Of a stretch of DNA of 64,000 nucleotides, positions 18,501 through 26,696 are shown one piece after another. The notes below the pieces were generated by a model. It was given only the letters and a program-made list of their open reading frames with translations, was not told the DNA's origin and did not search any database. Location: positions 62,001 through 126,000 of the forward strand of contig JBGTQJ010000013.1 in the NCBI GenBank assembly GCA_041941305.1. The letters run 5' to 3'. Source of the DNA: JANSWP01 sp041941305. GTDB lineage: Bacteria > Bacteroidota > Bacteroidia > Chitinophagales > Saprospiraceae. The translations under genes were made by a program, and so were the position numbers. Positions within the stretch are counted from its first letter, which is position 1. Each line of letters starts with the position of its first letter.

Positions 18501-19375
18501 GAATCATATGTTTTACCGTTGAGCAAAGAGATTTAATATCCTCTTATCTTTTAAAAGTAAAACAGCAAAACGCCTCCGGTAGTGATAAAATACGTCAGCT
18601 GGAAAGAAACGGTTTGGGCGTTTTTCATATTGACGAATTGTATGGACAGCATTTTGATATTTTAATGGTTTCTTTCACCATCGGCACCATTAATTTAAAA
18701 GGTAACCTATCGAAAAAATCTGTCTTTTTTAACACTCCTGAAGGGGTTAGCCATATTCGTTTAATCATAAATAAAGTTCCCAAAAAAATATTTATCGTCC
18801 ATTCTATTCCCAAATCCTATTTAACGAAATTTATTAAAAAGCCACAGGACATAGGTACCTACATACTTTCTCATTTCATTCTTTATGGTAAAGCTGCACA
18901 AAAAGGAGATATAGAAAAGCAAAAGGCTTTGGTTCCAGTTTTTAGTGAAATGGAAAGTAAGAAAAAACCAAAGTCTATTTTCACACAAGAAGTAGCAAAT
19001 GCTTTACGACCATATATTGATGGCAAGAGATTCCATCAAAACATTCCTCTTGACAGGATAAACCTTCCATTAAACATTAAACCGATTTCTAACGATGGCT
19101 CCCCTGTTGTTATCCATCCCGATGGATTTTTTGCCAATACACCCTCTACTTCTTTCATGTGGGAGTTTCAACAACGAATAAAAATCCAAAACTTAGGACT
19201 AAAATACCTCCCAGTTTGGTCTGTAAAATGGTGGAAAAATCCTAAACAGGAGGCCAGAAAATTTGCAAGCATTATTATTAAACAGGATAGTATCTTTGGG
19301 CAAATCCAACCGCTGGTAAAAGAAGAATTGGATCAGCCGGAAATTGAAAGCAGTGTGGATAATGATGAAGATTGA
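15593..19375 (+). CDS. Large SF1 helicase-like ATPase (DUF4011 type) with C-terminal nuclease-like fold; candidate defence protein
   Basis: This 1260-residue protein follows the layout of DUF4011 helicases. Residues about 1-240 form the DUF4011-like N-terminal region (LIIAPLFIWHLHIEP; NYRLIQHLETN). The first RecA domain has Walker A GNPTSGKSHT (272-281) preceded by ATDPHQASALNE. A long helical insert follows (about 330-820). Walker B is LIFDEGSR with D847 and E848. The second RecA domain has DELYGQHFD (1014-1022). The C-terminal 80 residues, with VWSVKWWKNP (about 1208-1217), resemble the Vsr/MTES_1575-type nuclease-like domain. Several key positions look altered: motif III is GSNET rather than GDxxQ, the motif VI Arg seems to be Lys1061, and the nuclease ECDG-like segment reads IHPDG. 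ATP binding is likely; helicase and nuclease activity are doubtful. An EVE-McrB gene starts 41 bases downstream, so the two probably act together. Confidence 0.8.
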   Translation: MRNSQSPSVQSIYQNALHYYLDRADLFSLDQRGESFAEKLINDLLGGYLNIQTNASSLATDKLRHLYFESKNIERTQGPKTFGLGYPLFIETFENDLIIAPLFIWHLHIEPSQNLVNSWIFKHEEKNIITPNYRLIQHLETNHQLDLTERFEELGLGKKITLKNLQSFCQELASKTGVENKLIPGNIAPSPGIDEIGVLSARGTILWSGILGLFPPQLYKNNIVPPKPEDAFLSSPLPSPEEHYGFNFLATDPHQASALNEIDDYKITVVEGNPTSGKSHTLVNLLINALSNGEKCLVVSERIPTLKKAQSLLSKANIHQFNFLLKDALNDKVLLLEMLRIAAEGTGKYIEHSTSEFDLKLQRYLREKSKLTANYQTAKEKVFGEHNWTETVGLFLSSNRIEGKELLSSQLNPGEFDFTHREYEIFKHAILTSRPLYLKVNTLKHPLTNINEELILQKKKEEGFHYIMKNLKKFLNKAARLQHRYINKTDAYSLKLGEHYERHFERLSNRLTKLNEKITDYTHQYGTDFSQSGVGALKFLGIFSTQKKKVAKAKEDVNHDYLSLVKLFEQGQYFDFQFPGEGQHISKMVENLQHFKIKLFEWQNKIESITQEEVIRLNSRNVHPDLDYHEQISELEYALDLLIEEINETSIYQRPIQNKTLTIPQRQKYLETIIEQLENTELNLRDFDSFFQWQYNWLNLSIVAQKVIRALIKVKPKDWMAAFESWYFSNILTKKHSPNLPTEAEGLNQYANAYHSLKPLIINQIRHLWEEKQYEEIRKIKRRKKKAWQLIFDKNNQKYANEKLLDEIMEEGFDAITSFLPVLFVTPYIARHILPQSTGYFDYLIFDEGSRISVETATPIAPFGKRIVVFGSNETYGSETSLIQYVKENGAPTNALINKYAQSINEDEEENNGKKDSLADIKLFPQEFQVDNVEGRFIDREGTNDIEAQQIIRLINQVKRTKHRTYPSVGIICFTVEQRDLISSYLLKVKQQNASGSDKIRQLERNGLGVFHIDELYGQHFDILMVSFTIGTINLKGNLSKKSVFFNTPEGVSHIRLIINKVPKKIFIVHSIPKSYLTKFIKKPQDIGTYILSHFILYGKAAQKGDIEKQKALVPVFSEMESKKKPKSIFTQEVANALRPYIDGKRFHQNIPLDRINLPLNIKPISNDGSPVVIHPDGFFANTPSTSFMWEFQQRIKIQNLGLKYLPVWSVKWWKNPKQEARKFASIIIKQDSIFGQIQPLVKEELDQPEIESSVDNDED

Positions 19376-19416
19376 TGGTATTTCAATTAGTACTCTAGTA
19401 TTATTCCAGTAACATT

Positions 19417-20901
19417 ATGAAGGATTCTCCCAATTATTGGTTATTCCAGTTTAATCCAAAGGTGTTTAATTTAAAAGAAGCATTGCAAGCTGATGCACTG
19501 CATAGTGCCCCTGTTAAGGCTCACAGAGAAACAATCAGACCTGGAGATAAAATAATTTTGTGGCAGTCAGGAAAAAACAAAGGTTGTTATGCTCTTGGAA
19601 TTGTTACCAGTGATGTAAGCAACTTATCCGTTTCAAAAAAAGAGTCCTCATTTTACCTTACCACTATCGACCCAATACCAAGAATAACTATCAGCATAGA
19701 ATACAATCTTTGGAACAAACCCATTACCAAAGAAATTTTACCAGAGAGTGAAGCTTTTCAAAAATTTTATGCTGGAGCTCCAGGAACTAATTTTAGGGCA
19801 ACGGAAACTCAGTATAAAGAATTGGTCCAATTGATTACCCAATTAGACTTATTACAAGAGTCTCAAGCTGAGTATTTCCCAAGAAAATCCATCAATCACC
19901 CTTTAAATCTAATTTTATTTGGTCCTCCAGGTACCGGTAAAACTTTTCAAACAGTCAATTATGCACTGTCGATTATCGAAAATAGGAGTTTGAATGAATT
20001 AATCATAGAAGAAAGAGTATCATTGCGAAAGCGGTTTGATAAATATCTAAAAATAGGTCAAATTGCTTTTGTCACCTTTCATCAATCCTTTTCTTATGAA
20101 GATTTTGTAGAAGGAATTAAACCACAGTTAAAACAAAAACAAGTTATTTACAAAGTAGAGAATGGGATATTCAAAAAAATTGCAATTGAAGCCAATAAGA
20201 GTATAAAAAAGAAGGAGGACAAAAATTTCGTAATCATTATTGATGAAATTAACCGGGGCAACATATCAAGTATTTTCGGCGAATTAATAACCCTTTTGGA
20301 AAATGATAAACGTGCTGGAAACAAGGAAGCAATAAAAGCCATATTGCCTTATTCAAAAAAGCCATTCTTTATACCTCCCAATCTATACATTTTGGCAACT
20401 ATGAATACTACAGACCGAAGCGTTGAATCTCTCGATGTTGCCCTGCGTCGAAGATTTAATTTTGTAGAAATGCAGCCAAGGCCTGAAATGATTGGTCAAA
20501 TAGCCAAAAAGCCTGTTGCTGCTGGAATTGATTTGGAGTTATTGTTAAGGGCAATGAATCAAAGAATTGAATTATTATTAGATAAAAATTTTTGTATTGG
20601 ACATTCTTATTTTTTGAATGTTGAATCACTGGCTGATCTAAAAGAAGTTTTTTCTAAAAAAATAATCCCACTTCTTCAAGAATACTTTTTTAATGATTAT
20701 GGAAAAATAGGGCTTGTGCTGGGAAAGGAATTTATTGAAGAAAAACATTTTGGTAATCTCCAGGTTTTTGCAGACTTTGAGCATGACTTCGCCAATGATT
20801 TTGCAGAGAAAAATGTTTACATGCTAAAAAATATTGAGCATTTTTCAGAGGTACCATTTATCAGGATTTATGACAAGGATTATGAATCAGGAAAAACTTA
20901 G
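19417..20901 (+). CDS. EVE-domain McrB-type AAA+ GTPase without McrC
   Basis: A 494-residue protein. Residues about 4-140 form an EVE (PUA-like) domain: NYWLFQFNPKVFNL at the start and RPGDKIILWQSGKNKGCYA. EVE domains bind modified bases in DNA. Residues about 155-480 are a McrB-type AAA+ module with Walker A GPPGTGKT (169-176), FVTFHQSFSYEDFVEG, Walker B IIIDEINRGNISSIFGE (D276, E277) and the McrB signature MNTTDRS (329-335), followed by LDVALRRRF. McrB normally works with an endonuclease, McrC, encoded next to it. None is present: the next gene is on the opposite strand and the two stop codons overlap in TTAG. The helicase-like gene 41 bases upstream is the only candidate partner. Family call is strong; the restriction role is inferred. 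Confidence 0.9.
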   Translation: MKDSPNYWLFQFNPKVFNLKEALQADALHSAPVKAHRETIRPGDKIILWQSGKNKGCYALGIVTSDVSNLSVSKKESSFYLTTIDPIPRITISIEYNLWNKPITKEILPESEAFQKFYAGAPGTNFRATETQYKELVQLITQLDLLQESQAEYFPRKSINHPLNLILFGPPGTGKTFQTVNYALSIIENRSLNELIIEERVSLRKRFDKYLKIGQIAFVTFHQSFSYEDFVEGIKPQLKQKQVIYKVENGIFKKIAIEANKSIKKKEDKNFVIIIDEINRGNISSIFGELITLLENDKRAGNKEAIKAILPYSKKPFFIPPNLYILATMNTTDRSVESLDVALRRRFNFVEMQPRPEMIGQIAKKPVAAGIDLELLLRAMNQRIELLLDKNFCIGHSYFLNVESLADLKEVFSKKIIPLLQEYFFNDYGKIGLVLGKEFIEEKHFGNLQVFADFEHDFANDFAEKNVYMLKNIEHFSEVPFIRIYDKDYESGKT

Positions 20902-21362
20902 CTCCACTTTTTTGGAACCTTTGTTGTGGCAAACAGTCTTTTAATACTCCATCGACCACTACCATTAACCCAGACCATTAATAATCCACCTATTATTGCC
21001 AAATTTTTCATAAACATTATCCCTTGAATTCTTCTGTATTCTTCAGTCCAGGTCAAGCAATCGTATGCCACCTGACAGGTAGGGTCAGCATTCCAAAAAT
21101 CATGTACCGTAAAAGTAATTGGGACCCAATAAGCCAACAATAAAATTACTCCTAGCCCAACCCTGTATCCTATCAATAACAGCACTCCTCCAAGCAATAA
21201 AACTAAAATCGCAATTATTAATTGAATATCCGAGTTCCAGGTTAACCCATAATCAATCATCTTTTGTTGAGTCTTGTTAAAATAGAATATTGAGTCAAAA
21301 GCTTCGTATAAAAAAATAAAGGCAAGAAACAACCTAGCTATCAGATCCACAATGTCTTTCAC
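20898..21362 (-). CDS. DoxX-like inner-membrane protein
   Basis: A 154-residue protein with four hydrophobic segments (LIARLFLAFIFLYEAFDSIF, IQLIIAILVLLLGGVLLLIG, GLGVILLLAYWVPITFTV and NLAIIGGLLMVWV). The start, ending FLYEA, and the overall layout fit the DoxX family of four-helix membrane proteins. Members are linked with redox or thiol homeostasis, but the function here is not known. It converges on the McrB-like gene, with stop codons overlapping in TTAG at 20898-20901. No operon partner is obvious; the FAD dehydrogenase gene lies 114 bases upstream on the same strand. Confidence 0.72.
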   Translation of the reverse strand: MKDIVDLIARLFLAFIFLYEAFDSIFYFNKTQQKMIDYGLTWNSDIQLIIAILVLLLGGVLLLIGYRVGLGVILLLAYWVPITFTVHDFWNADPTCQVAYDCLTWTEEYRRIQGIMFMKNLAIIGGLLMVWVNGSGRWSIKRLFATTKVPKKWS

Positions 21363-21476
21363 AAAAAGTAGAATTTGTATTTAGAAATTTGATTTTGGAG
21401 AAAACTGCTGAATTTTTTGGCACCAAAATTCAAAGCTAAAAATTTCCTTAAAGGTAGAAGATAAATAGAGTTTTTT

Positions 21477-23036
21477 TTAATTCTCATAAAATCGCTTAAC
21501 AGCCTGGGCGACATTTTGCCCATCCATTGCGGCAGAAATAATGCCACCTGCATAGCCTGCCCCCTCTCCACAAGGAAAAAGCCCAATTACATTAGGGTGC
21601 ATATATGTTTCCCTATTTCTCGGTATTCTAATTGGTGAGCTGGTTCTGCTTTCAGTTGCAATTACATTTGCCTCTTCTGTAAAATATCCTTTCATTTTTT
21701 TACCAAACTGAATGATTCCTTTCCTCAATTTCTCATAAATTTCTTTAGGCAATAATTTATCAACAGGGGCAGAATAAATTCCTGGAATATAGGAAGTTCC
21801 TGGTAATGATTGAGATAGATTTCCTTTCACAAAATCAGTTAATCTTTGTCCTGGTGCTTGCTGGCTTCCATCTCCATATTGAAAAACATTTTGTTCAACA
21901 GATTTTTGAAATTCCAAACCAGCAAAAATTCCGTGTGATTCAAAACCGATGGCATCATTCACCTCAACTCCAACCACAGTACCAGAGTTAGCATACGCAG
22001 AATCCCGACGAGACATAGACATCCCATTAACGACAATTTCGCCAGGTGCTGTAGCAGCTGGTACGACCAATCCTCCAGGACACATACAAAAAGAAAACAC
22101 ACCCCGACCATCGACCTGACAAGCTAATTTATAACTTGAAGCCGGCAAATTCTCTTCTCTTGGATTCTGGTTATATTGGATATTATCTATCAATTGCTGT
22201 GGATGTTCAATCCTTACTCCCAGAGCGAAAGGTTTTGCTTCCAGGGTTATCCCCTTTTCAAAGCACAATTGATAAATATCCCTCGCCGAGTGTCCAGTTG
22301 CAAGTATGATACTTGAGCCGAAATAATTTTCTGATCCATTGATAATTACTCCCTCAACTTTGCCTTTATTAATTATAAAATCAGTCGCCAAGGATTCAAA
22401 ATGAATTTCGCCTCCGTACTTTAGGATGGTTTCCCGAATATTCGCGACTACTTTAGGAAGTTTGTTGGAACCGATATGCGGATGAGCATCTATTAAAATA
22501 TCTGGCTTAGCTCCATGCTCTACCAAAAGTTTTAAGGCTTTGTATACATTTCCCCGCTTATGTGATCTGGTATATAATTTTCCATCTGAATAGGTTCCTG
22601 CTCCTCCTTCTCCAAAACAATAATTTGAATGGGGGTTTACTATTCCAAATTGCTGAATTGCTCTTAAATCTCTGCGACGAGATTGTACATCTTTTCCTCT
22701 ATCAAAAAGTATTGGTTTTAATCCCAACTCTATTAACTCCAAAGCAGCAAAATAACCAGCAGGACCGGCACCAATAATTAGGACTTCTTCCTTTTCACTC
22801 ACATCCTGAAAGGAATCTAAAATTGCTGGCTCAGGCTCAGGTTGCTCATCGATAAAAACTTCAATTCTTAAGCGAAAAAAGGGTTTTTGTCCTCTGGCAT
22901 CTATAGACCTTCGAAGGATTTTATATTCAGATATAACTTCAGGTAGTTTGCCAATTTTTTTTGCAGCTTTCGATAGGATTAGTTCTGAATTGGAAACTTC
23001 TATCGGATTGAGTTTTAATTCGAGGGTTTTACGCAT
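21477..23036 (-). CDS. FAD-dependent dehydrogenase (COG2509 type)
   Basis: A 519-residue flavoprotein. Residues 1-80 form the small N-terminal domain usual in this family (RRSIDARGQKPFFRL). The dinucleotide-binding motif is VLIIGAGPAGYFAALEL (GxGxxG at 89-94). Further family motifs are NYCFGEGGAGTYSDGKLYTR, ILATGHSARDIY, AKPFALGVRIEHPQ and the C-terminal flavin motif GLFPCGEGAGYAGGIISAA. The family is widespread and predicted to be a cytoplasmic oxidoreductase of unknown substrate. Length is normal and the frame is intact. Confidence 0.85.
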   Translation of the reverse strand: MRKTLELKLNPIEVSNSELILSKAAKKIGKLPEVISEYKILRRSIDARGQKPFFRLRIEVFIDEQPEPEPAILDSFQDVSEKEEVLIIGAGPAGYFAALELIELGLKPILFDRGKDVQSRRRDLRAIQQFGIVNPHSNYCFGEGGAGTYSDGKLYTRSHKRGNVYKALKLLVEHGAKPDILIDAHPHIGSNKLPKVVANIRETILKYGGEIHFESLATDFIINKGKVEGVIINGSENYFGSSIILATGHSARDIYQLCFEKGITLEAKPFALGVRIEHPQQLIDNIQYNQNPREENLPASSYKLACQVDGRGVFSFCMCPGGLVVPAATAPGEIVVNGMSMSRRDSAYANSGTVVGVEVNDAIGFESHGIFAGLEFQKSVEQNVFQYGDGSQQAPGQRLTDFVKGNLSQSLPGTSYIPGIYSAPVDKLLPKEIYEKLRKGIIQFGKKMKGYFTEEANVIATESRTSSPIRIPRNRETYMHPNVIGLFPCGEGAGYAGGIISAAMDGQNVAQAVKRFYEN

Positions 23037-23108
23037 TCAATAGTTGATATGGAAAATGGTGAGGAAGCAATGAGCAATTTTTATATGAGGTGGATGAATG
23101 AACAATTT

Positions 23109-23546
23109 TCAATCCCCATTAGAGGATTTCAATTTTCTGGTTAAAACATTTTCGCTAAGCGCCTCAAAGCTATCAGGAACAAAAATTCTAAGTTTAACTT
23201 GCTCTATACACTCTCCATGTTTGGTTCGAATCGCGTTCCTTTCCTTGTCAAAATTAAACAGGTTTACAATGCCATTTTGATTATCCAAAACCACTTCATA
23301 TCTCTTTTCCTTCTCCACAAAATGCTTCAGGATAGCAGGAGAAGCGCCATAAAGATGAATTTGAGTTTCCGTCATGATATTATTGCCTGCCCACAGTTGA
23401 ACTTCAACTGTGTAATCTTCAACAAAATCAAGATTTATTTTTTCGACATTTTCTATTTCGAAAGTTTGGTAAATAACCTTTTCCAGTTGAGCATAGCATT
23501 GCGGGAGGGCAATGAACCCAAATAATCCTATTAGTAACAGTCTCAT
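23109..23546 (-). CDS. Small secreted protein, paralogue of the next upstream gene
   Basis: A 145-residue protein with a Sec signal ending at CYAQ. The mature part (LEKVIYQTFEIENVEKINLDF...VEVQLW) follows the same order of motifs as the neighbour at 23748-24197: an initial EK, a beta strand with a hydrophobic pair, VEV.(L/E)W, a MTETQIHL/MRVQITVAL strand, and a final IFVPDSFEAL/IFAPSKVAVKL strand. The likely fold is the beta-helix-like DUF4097 type. The function is unknown. The two genes are probably products of a tandem duplication. A TACTTTTG -7-like element lies on the minus strand at 23567-23574. Confidence 0.7.
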   Translation of the reverse strand: MRLLLIGLFGFIALPQCYAQLEKVIYQTFEIENVEKINLDFVEDYTVEVQLWAGNNIMTETQIHLYGASPAILKHFVEKEKRYEVVLDNQNGIVNLFNFDKERNAIRTKHGECIEQVKLRIFVPDSFEALSENVLTRKLKSSNGD

Positions 23547-23616
23547 AATATAAACATTAGCTGCCTCAAAAGTACGGATAAGATTTTATCTATTGGGAAA
23601 TTCTCATTAAGGATTG

Positions 23617-23684
23617 TTGAAACTGTTTGAAATGCCTACGGAATATTGCGAACTAATATAAAGTTCTTTTCAAAACAGTTTCAA
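23617..23684. repeat. Inverted repeat of TTGAAAC words
   Basis: TTGAAACTGTTTGAAA (23617-23632) pairs with TTTCAAAACAGTTTCAA (23668-23684) with one bulged base. It lies in the 201-base gap between the two paralogous secreted-protein genes, next to a terminator. Confidence 0.6.
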
Positions 23685-23721
23685 AAAAATTAGGGATAGT
23701 GCGAATTAAAGCACTATCCCT
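23685..23721 (-). terminator. Intrinsic terminator after the secreted-protein gene at 23748-24197
   Basis: AGGGATAGTGC (23692-23702) and GCACTATCCCT (23711-23721) form a perfect 11-pair stem with an eight-base loop. On the minus strand it is followed by AATTTTTTTG, a good T-tract. It sits 26 bases after the stop of the minus-strand gene. Confidence 0.85.
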
Positions 23722-23747
23722 GTATTAACGTCTCTTTTTCGGTAAGG

Positions 23748-24197
23748 TTAGAATTGGGAAACTATTTTAACATCTTCTTTATTGGTAGATGCTTCATTTT
23801 TTAGTTTTACAGCAACTTTTGAAGGAGCAAAAATGGTGTAAGAAATATTTTCAGCCAGCTCGTTTCCTCTAACAGTAACTTTTCTTTGCAGACCAGGTGC
23901 CAACACTTTATATTCACCAGTAGAATCATCAGAATCAAGATTATAGCGACCAGCCTGTACTAAAGATTTCAACATGGCTTCTGTGCCATTTTGGAGCGCG
24001 ACGGTAATTTGAACCCGCATGAGTTCATTGTTCCATTCTTTTACTTCTACATTTCCGTCGAGGTCAAGCAGAACAACTTGGTTACCTTTCAGATTGAAAG
24101 ATTTGACAAGGGTCTTTTCTGCCTGTTGTCCATGGGATACAGTTGCTAGCAACAGGAATGAAATACAAAAAATCAAAGATCCAGTTGTTGTTTTCAT
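23748..24197 (-). CDS. Small secreted protein, tandem paralogue
   Basis: A 149-residue protein with a Sec signal (MKTTTGSLIFCISFLLLATVSHGQ). The mature part is rich in beta strands (VVLLDLDGNVEVKEW, MRVQITVAL, ISYTIFAPSKVAVKL) and resembles the DUF4097 type of surface protein. It shares motif order with the gene 200 bases downstream. An intrinsic terminator follows it, so the two paralogues are transcribed separately. The function is not known. Confidence 0.7.
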   Translation of the reverse strand: MKTTTGSLIFCISFLLLATVSHGQQAEKTLVKSFNLKGNQVVLLDLDGNVEVKEWNNELMRVQITVALQNGTEAMLKSLVQAGRYNLDSDDSTGEYKVLAPGLQRKVTVRGNELAENISYTIFAPSKVAVKLKNEASTNKEDVKIVSQF

Positions 24198-24449
24198 AAT
24201 GACCTCTTTTTAAAGAATTGAGCTGGATAGCCAAGAGTATTCCCTTTTATACTCCCTTCTGTGACTCGCAAACTCAAGTCTATGTTCATGTGTGGGGAAA
24301 ACAAATTAATATTTCAAAATATAAGGACTAAAAAAATCTTTATTTTTATTTGTCGAATAATTCCTTCAATTTAGACTTTTTTAGTATGTGTGTCAAGTTA
24401 AAAGTCCAATTTTTTTGTGAATGGTTTATCTCATTGAGTAAAACATATA

Positions 24450-25292
24450 TTAATTAATTCCCTGCATAGAATAAACCTTCACAGCCTTCCTCAACAAAGT
24501 AAGCATATCCAATAGCGATTCCAGACGATTTAAGGGAAGCATGTTGGCTCCGTCCGATTTTGCAGCACCTGGATTTGGATGTGTTTCAATAAACAAACCA
24601 TCAGCCCCAACGGCGATTCCAGCCTTTGCTATGGTTTCTATCATTTCTGGTTTGCCACCAGTCACACCACTTTTTTGATTTGGCTGTTGCAAGGAATGTG
24701 TGCAATCCAAAATAACTGGCACTCCAAAAGATTGCATTGTTGGTATTCCTCTGAAATCAACCACTAAATCTTGATATCCAAATGATGTCCCGCGTTCTGT
24801 TAGCATCACACGACTATTGCCTGAATCTCGGACTTTCCGAACCGCATGTTCCATCGAACCGGGACTCAGAAATTGTCCTTTTTTAATATTTACGATTTTC
24901 CCTGTTTTGGCAGCTGCCACAATCAATTCTGTCTGGCGACATAAAAAAGCAGGAATTTGAAGGATATCAACATATTTGGCTGCAATTTCTGCTTCCCCAA
25001 CAGAATGGATATCTGTAATAACCGGCACATCGTATTCTTTTCCAACAGCCTGAATGATTTTCAAAGCTTTTTCATCACCTATTCCTGTAAATGAATCCAA
25101 TCGGGAACGGTTAGCTTTGCGATAAGAGGCTTTAAAAATGTATGGAATCTTCAATCGGTCGCAAATAGCGCTTACTTTCTCAGCAATTTCAAATGAGAGT
25201 GCCTCACTTTCGATGGCACATGGACCAGCAATCAGAAAAAAATGCTGGCTTTCAAGGTGTTTAAGTTTGTAAAGGCTGTCTAATACACTCAT
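24450..25292 (-). CDS. kdsA: 3-deoxy-8-phosphooctulonate synthase
   Basis: This 280-residue enzyme condenses arabinose 5-phosphate with phosphoenolpyruvate to make KDO 8-phosphate for the lipopolysaccharide core. Diagnostic segments are LIAGPCAIES, FKASYRKANRSR, VITDIHS, QIPAFLCRQTEL, VNIKKGQFLSP, LTERGTSFGY and FIETHPNPGAAKSDG. The conserved phosphate- and substrate-binding residues KxxYRKANRSR and RQT are present. Length agrees with the family (about 280). It stands alone on the minus strand; the gap of 252 bases downstream is AT-rich and without a visible gene. Confidence 0.96.
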   Translation of the reverse strand: MSVLDSLYKLKHLESQHFFLIAGPCAIESEALSFEIAEKVSAICDRLKIPYIFKASYRKANRSRLDSFTGIGDEKALKIIQAVGKEYDVPVITDIHSVGEAEIAAKYVDILQIPAFLCRQTELIVAAAKTGKIVNIKKGQFLSPGSMEHAVRKVRDSGNSRVMLTERGTSFGYQDLVVDFRGIPTMQSFGVPVILDCTHSLQQPNQKSGVTGGKPEMIETIAKAGIAVGADGLFIETHPNPGAAKSDGANMLPLNRLESLLDMLTLLRKAVKVYSMQGIN

Positions 25293-25556
25293 GTCTTAAG
25301 CTATGGGTTTTGTTGAAAAAATGAAGCATAAATTTATAATCACAATAGAAAAAATGCTATTTGAATTGAAGCATTTTTTGAACCAATTTCTATTATGAAA
25401 TTAATCTTTAATACCTAAAGCTCTAATTATTAAATTAAAATGTATTAAGAAAGCCTCAAAGTAAAAAAATAGAATTAACATTTTTTTTAAGCCTTTTCCT
25501 TTCATTTATTATGTATAAGCACCTCAAACCAACACTATCTAGACTTCAAAAAAATT

Positions 25557-26144
25557 CTAAAGTTTAAAAGTCAAACCAATATTCATCATTGAAATTCCAT
25601 AACCTAACTCAGCAAAAACTCCAATATTGTTTTGGATTGCATAAGTTCCACCGACAAAACCCGTATACAAAATTTTGCCATTTGGCTGCTGATAAGGTTT
25701 ACCATTTGTTCCTACCCTATCTATTTCAATTCCGTCCCCTATTGTTACTTCCTTTACAATTGGATGATTATACCCAATCATAAAACCACCGTACAAATAA
25801 AATTTCCTGCTTTTAGAAGTATGCAATTCTCCCCTCAAACCGAATATCATAAAGTCGTTTTGATATTGAGCCAGAATACCATCATCGAAAAGGTGTGGCT
25901 TTGAAGAAGAAGCAGAATAACCAAAATAGCCACTTAGATTTAAAAGTTCATTAAGCACGTAGCCAATTCTTGCACTTAACGGGGGGATATCTACTGAACC
26001 TTCATCTGCTACAAATGTTGGGACAATTCCATAACCTACACTAAAATTTAAACTACCTTTTTTGAATATTGAATTTTGGGCATTAAGGGGCGAAAATTGA
26101 AACATAAAGAGCATAGCAAAGGCTAGAAAAAAGTTCTTTTTCAT
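25557..26144 (-). CDS. Outer-membrane beta-barrel protein
   Basis: A 195-residue protein with a Sec signal (FFLAFAMLFMFQFSPLNAQ). The mature part alternates hydrophobic and polar residues (LNFSVGYGIVP; LNLSGYFGYSAS; FMIFGLRGELH; FYLYGGFMIGY; GVFAELGYGISMMNIGLTFKL) as in an eight-stranded outer-membrane barrel. It ends in an aromatic/hydrophobic strand. A good TTG-N20-TACTTTTG promoter lies upstream. Function unknown. Confidence 0.75.
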   Translation of the reverse strand: MKKNFFLAFAMLFMFQFSPLNAQNSIFKKGSLNFSVGYGIVPTFVADEGSVDIPPLSARIGYVLNELLNLSGYFGYSASSSKPHLFDDGILAQYQNDFMIFGLRGELHTSKSRKFYLYGGFMIGYNHPIVKEVTIGDGIEIDRVGTNGKPYQQPNGKILYTGFVGGTYAIQNNIGVFAELGYGISMMNIGLTFKL

Positions 26145-26696
26145 AATGGATACACTTTGGGTTTATTGATTAGAAAATTTGGTTTTTACTATTGTTGAAA
26201 TATTATTTATTTGATCGGATAATTACTTAATTGAGCGACAAAAGTAAAACCAAACATTCAAAAAATCAATCTTAGGAACAAAATTATATTATAATATTAT
26301 ACAAAATAATAACTATTAACCAAATAATAATTTGAAATCAAAATGTATTGTACACTAAAATTTCAATAATTAAAAGAATAAAGAATTGAGCTTTCCTATA
26401 GAATTATTTTACAAACTATTCATTTTCATGCTAAAAAATGAAAAATTTTATTCTCCTAAAGGAACGGAGCCTTACCCATTGATTACAGAAAAATAATGTT
26501 GAATTAAAAAACTTAGAGTAGAATTATTTGCATAGAAAAATGCTAAGTGGAAATGTTAATTTAAGCGTTTCTAGTTGATAGACACCATAATTAACGTACC
26601 CCCCTAAAAAAGGTAACATTTTTTCAGAGAATTTTTTGTAGCGCAATTCTCTTTCTCAAAATCTAGATTAGGTTATAATTGGCTAAATTGTTCAAA
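26145..26696. other. Long AT-rich intergenic region with no gene seen
   Basis: These 552 bases have no open frame with coding character in any of the six frames. The right part has the promoter of the barrel gene. Weak hairpins exist (TTCATTTT 26419-26426 with 26435-26442; AGAGAATT 26626-26633 with 26645-26652), neither with a convincing T-tract. A small RNA cannot be excluded. Confidence 0.6.
26239..26269 (-). promoter_or_regulatory. Candidate Bacteroidota promoter of the barrel gene
   Basis: On the minus strand a TTG (26269-26267) is followed after 20 bases by TACTTTTG (26246-26239), matching the TTG / TAnnTTTG pattern. The -7 element lies 94 bases before the ATG at 26144. Confidence 0.5.

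Noticed and set aside
20898..21362. Possible McrC partner for the EVE-McrB gene
   Set aside because: The gene is on the opposite strand and is a four-helix DoxX-like membrane protein with no nuclease motif.
21359..21586. Minus-strand open frame of 75 codons overlapping the FAD dehydrogenase
   Set aside because: It is an out-of-frame shadow of the dehydrogenase C-terminus; the flavoprotein motifs in the other frame are conclusive.
26145..26696. Search for a riboswitch or small RNA in the 552-base gap
   Set aside because: Only weak 8-bp stems were seen, with no known riboswitch core and no convincing terminator.
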